The notes under the pieces are model-generated. The model was not told the DNA's origin. It worked only from the letters and a program-made list of their open reading frames with translations, and made no database searches. Below, piece after piece: positions 6,510-6,831 of a DNA stretch of 6,831 nt (the stretch's first letter is position 1; each line of letters starts with the position of its first letter). The stretch comes from an uncultured Verrucomicrobium sp. (lineage in GTDB: Bacteria > Verrucomicrobiota > Verrucomicrobiia > Methylacidiphilales > GAS474): the NCBI GenBank assembly GCA_903889845.1, contig CAISZB010000369.1, positions 1 to 6,831 of the forward strand. The letters run 5' to 3'. The position numbers were made by a program, and so were the translations under genes.

Positions 6510-6831
6510 TTCTTCCCCTCCACGGCGCGGACGAAGACTTCCTCCAGCGAAAGGCGGGACGGACGGACGACGACCTCCCGTGCGCCCCGCTCCTTCAGGA
6601 AGGCGGCGAGGGCCGCGCGGTCGGCATCGGAAAGGCCGCGCGCGGAGACCTCGGTCCCGCCGGGATCGGCGAGGAGGGCGTCGGGCGTCCCTTCGAGGAT
6701 TTTCCGGCCCCGGTGAAGAATCGCGACGCGGTCGGCCAGGGCCTCGGCCTCGGTCAGGAGGTGGGTCGAGAAAAGGACCGTCTTCCCCTCGGTTTTCAAC
6801 CGTTGGACGAGGTTCCGGATTTCCCGCGTGC
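6506..6831 (-). CDS. ABC transporter ATP-binding protein, C-terminal 107 residues (5' end outside window)
   Basis: This is the nucleotide-binding subunit that powers the ABC-2 permease encoded directly downstream. The frame is open to the right edge, so the true start and the Walker A, signature and Walker B motifs lie beyond it. The visible part begins inside the helix after Walker B (TREIRNLVQRL). It then shows the switch region TVLFSTHLLTEAEALADRVA, with the H-loop histidine at visible residue 23, followed by AILHRGRKILEGTP, the usual '-G-I---G-p' tail of drug/NatA-type exporters. The remaining roughly 60 residues form a C-terminal extension ending in LSLEEVFVRAVEGKK, which matches the 'sLEdvFl-' ending common in this group. 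The TGA stop forms an ATGA overlap with the permease start. Confidence 0.95.
   Translation of the reverse strand, partial: TREIRNLVQRLKTEGKTVLFSTHLLTEAEALADRVAILHRGRKILEGTPDALLADPGGTEVSARGLSDADRAALAAFLKERGAREVVVRPSRLSLEEVFVRAVEGKK
6517..6521 (-). promoter_or_regulatory. Shine-Dalgarno site of the permease gene
   Basis: On the minus strand GGAGG is followed by GGAAGAA and then ATG, a spacing of seven bases. It lies inside the coding end of the ATPase gene and supports the ATG at 6509. It is the only clear site of this kind among the six starts in the window. Confidence 0.8.

Noticed and set aside
5304..6716. A 470-codon open frame on the plus strand, highly Glu/Arg/Asp-rich
   Set aside because: It is the antisense of the ABC permease and ATPase genes. 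The charge-rich repeats mirror hydrophobic and alanine codons on the coding strand.
6797..6799. TTG as the start of the ATPase gene
   Set aside because: The frame continues upstream to the window edge with helix residues expected after Walker B, so the gene is simply cut by the window.

Overview
The window is about two-thirds G+C. Every gene I can support lies on the minus strand, so the transcription order runs from the right edge (6831) to the left edge (1). The host is a Gram-negative, LPS-making bacterium, because one gene is an ADP-heptose:LPS-type heptosyltransferase. The GC level, the GntR-DNA-binding/LacI-type-sensor regulator beside a glycoside hydrolase and the protein styles suggest a member of the Verrucomicrobiota. 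That placement is inference, since no marker gene is present.

Right block (6831 to 2964) is a tightly packed run of five genes that reads as one operon. In order they are an ABC exporter ATPase (3' part only), its ABC-2 type permease, a tryptophan-rich membrane-anchored protein with helical (TPR-like) repeats, a calcineurin-type metallophosphoesterase, and a GT9 heptosyltransferase. Two junctions are ATGA overlaps (6506-6509 and 4784-4787), one is a 17-base overlap (5616-5632), and the last is a 30-base gap. The first three probably form or serve one export system. The last two are less obviously linked to it, although the heptosyltransferase fits a cell-envelope theme.

A 105-base intergenic stretch (2859-2963) separates this block from the left block (2858 to 1). 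The left block has a GntR/LacI-type hybrid transcription regulator followed, 33 bases on, by a GH38 alpha-mannosidase that runs off the left edge just after its last visible zinc ligand. The mannosidase shows no signal peptide, so it probably works in the cytoplasm on imported mannosides. A 26-base inverted repeat (1721-1746) sits between the regulator stop codon and the mannosidase start. Its core octamer TATCGGTC recurs directly in front of the regulator start (2860-2867). The simplest reading is a local regulator controlling the mannosidase gene and probably itself.

I saw no mobile element, CRISPR array, tRNA, rRNA or clear new defence-type system. The points most worth checking are the inverted repeat with its octamer, and the tryptophan-rich protein in the exporter operon.
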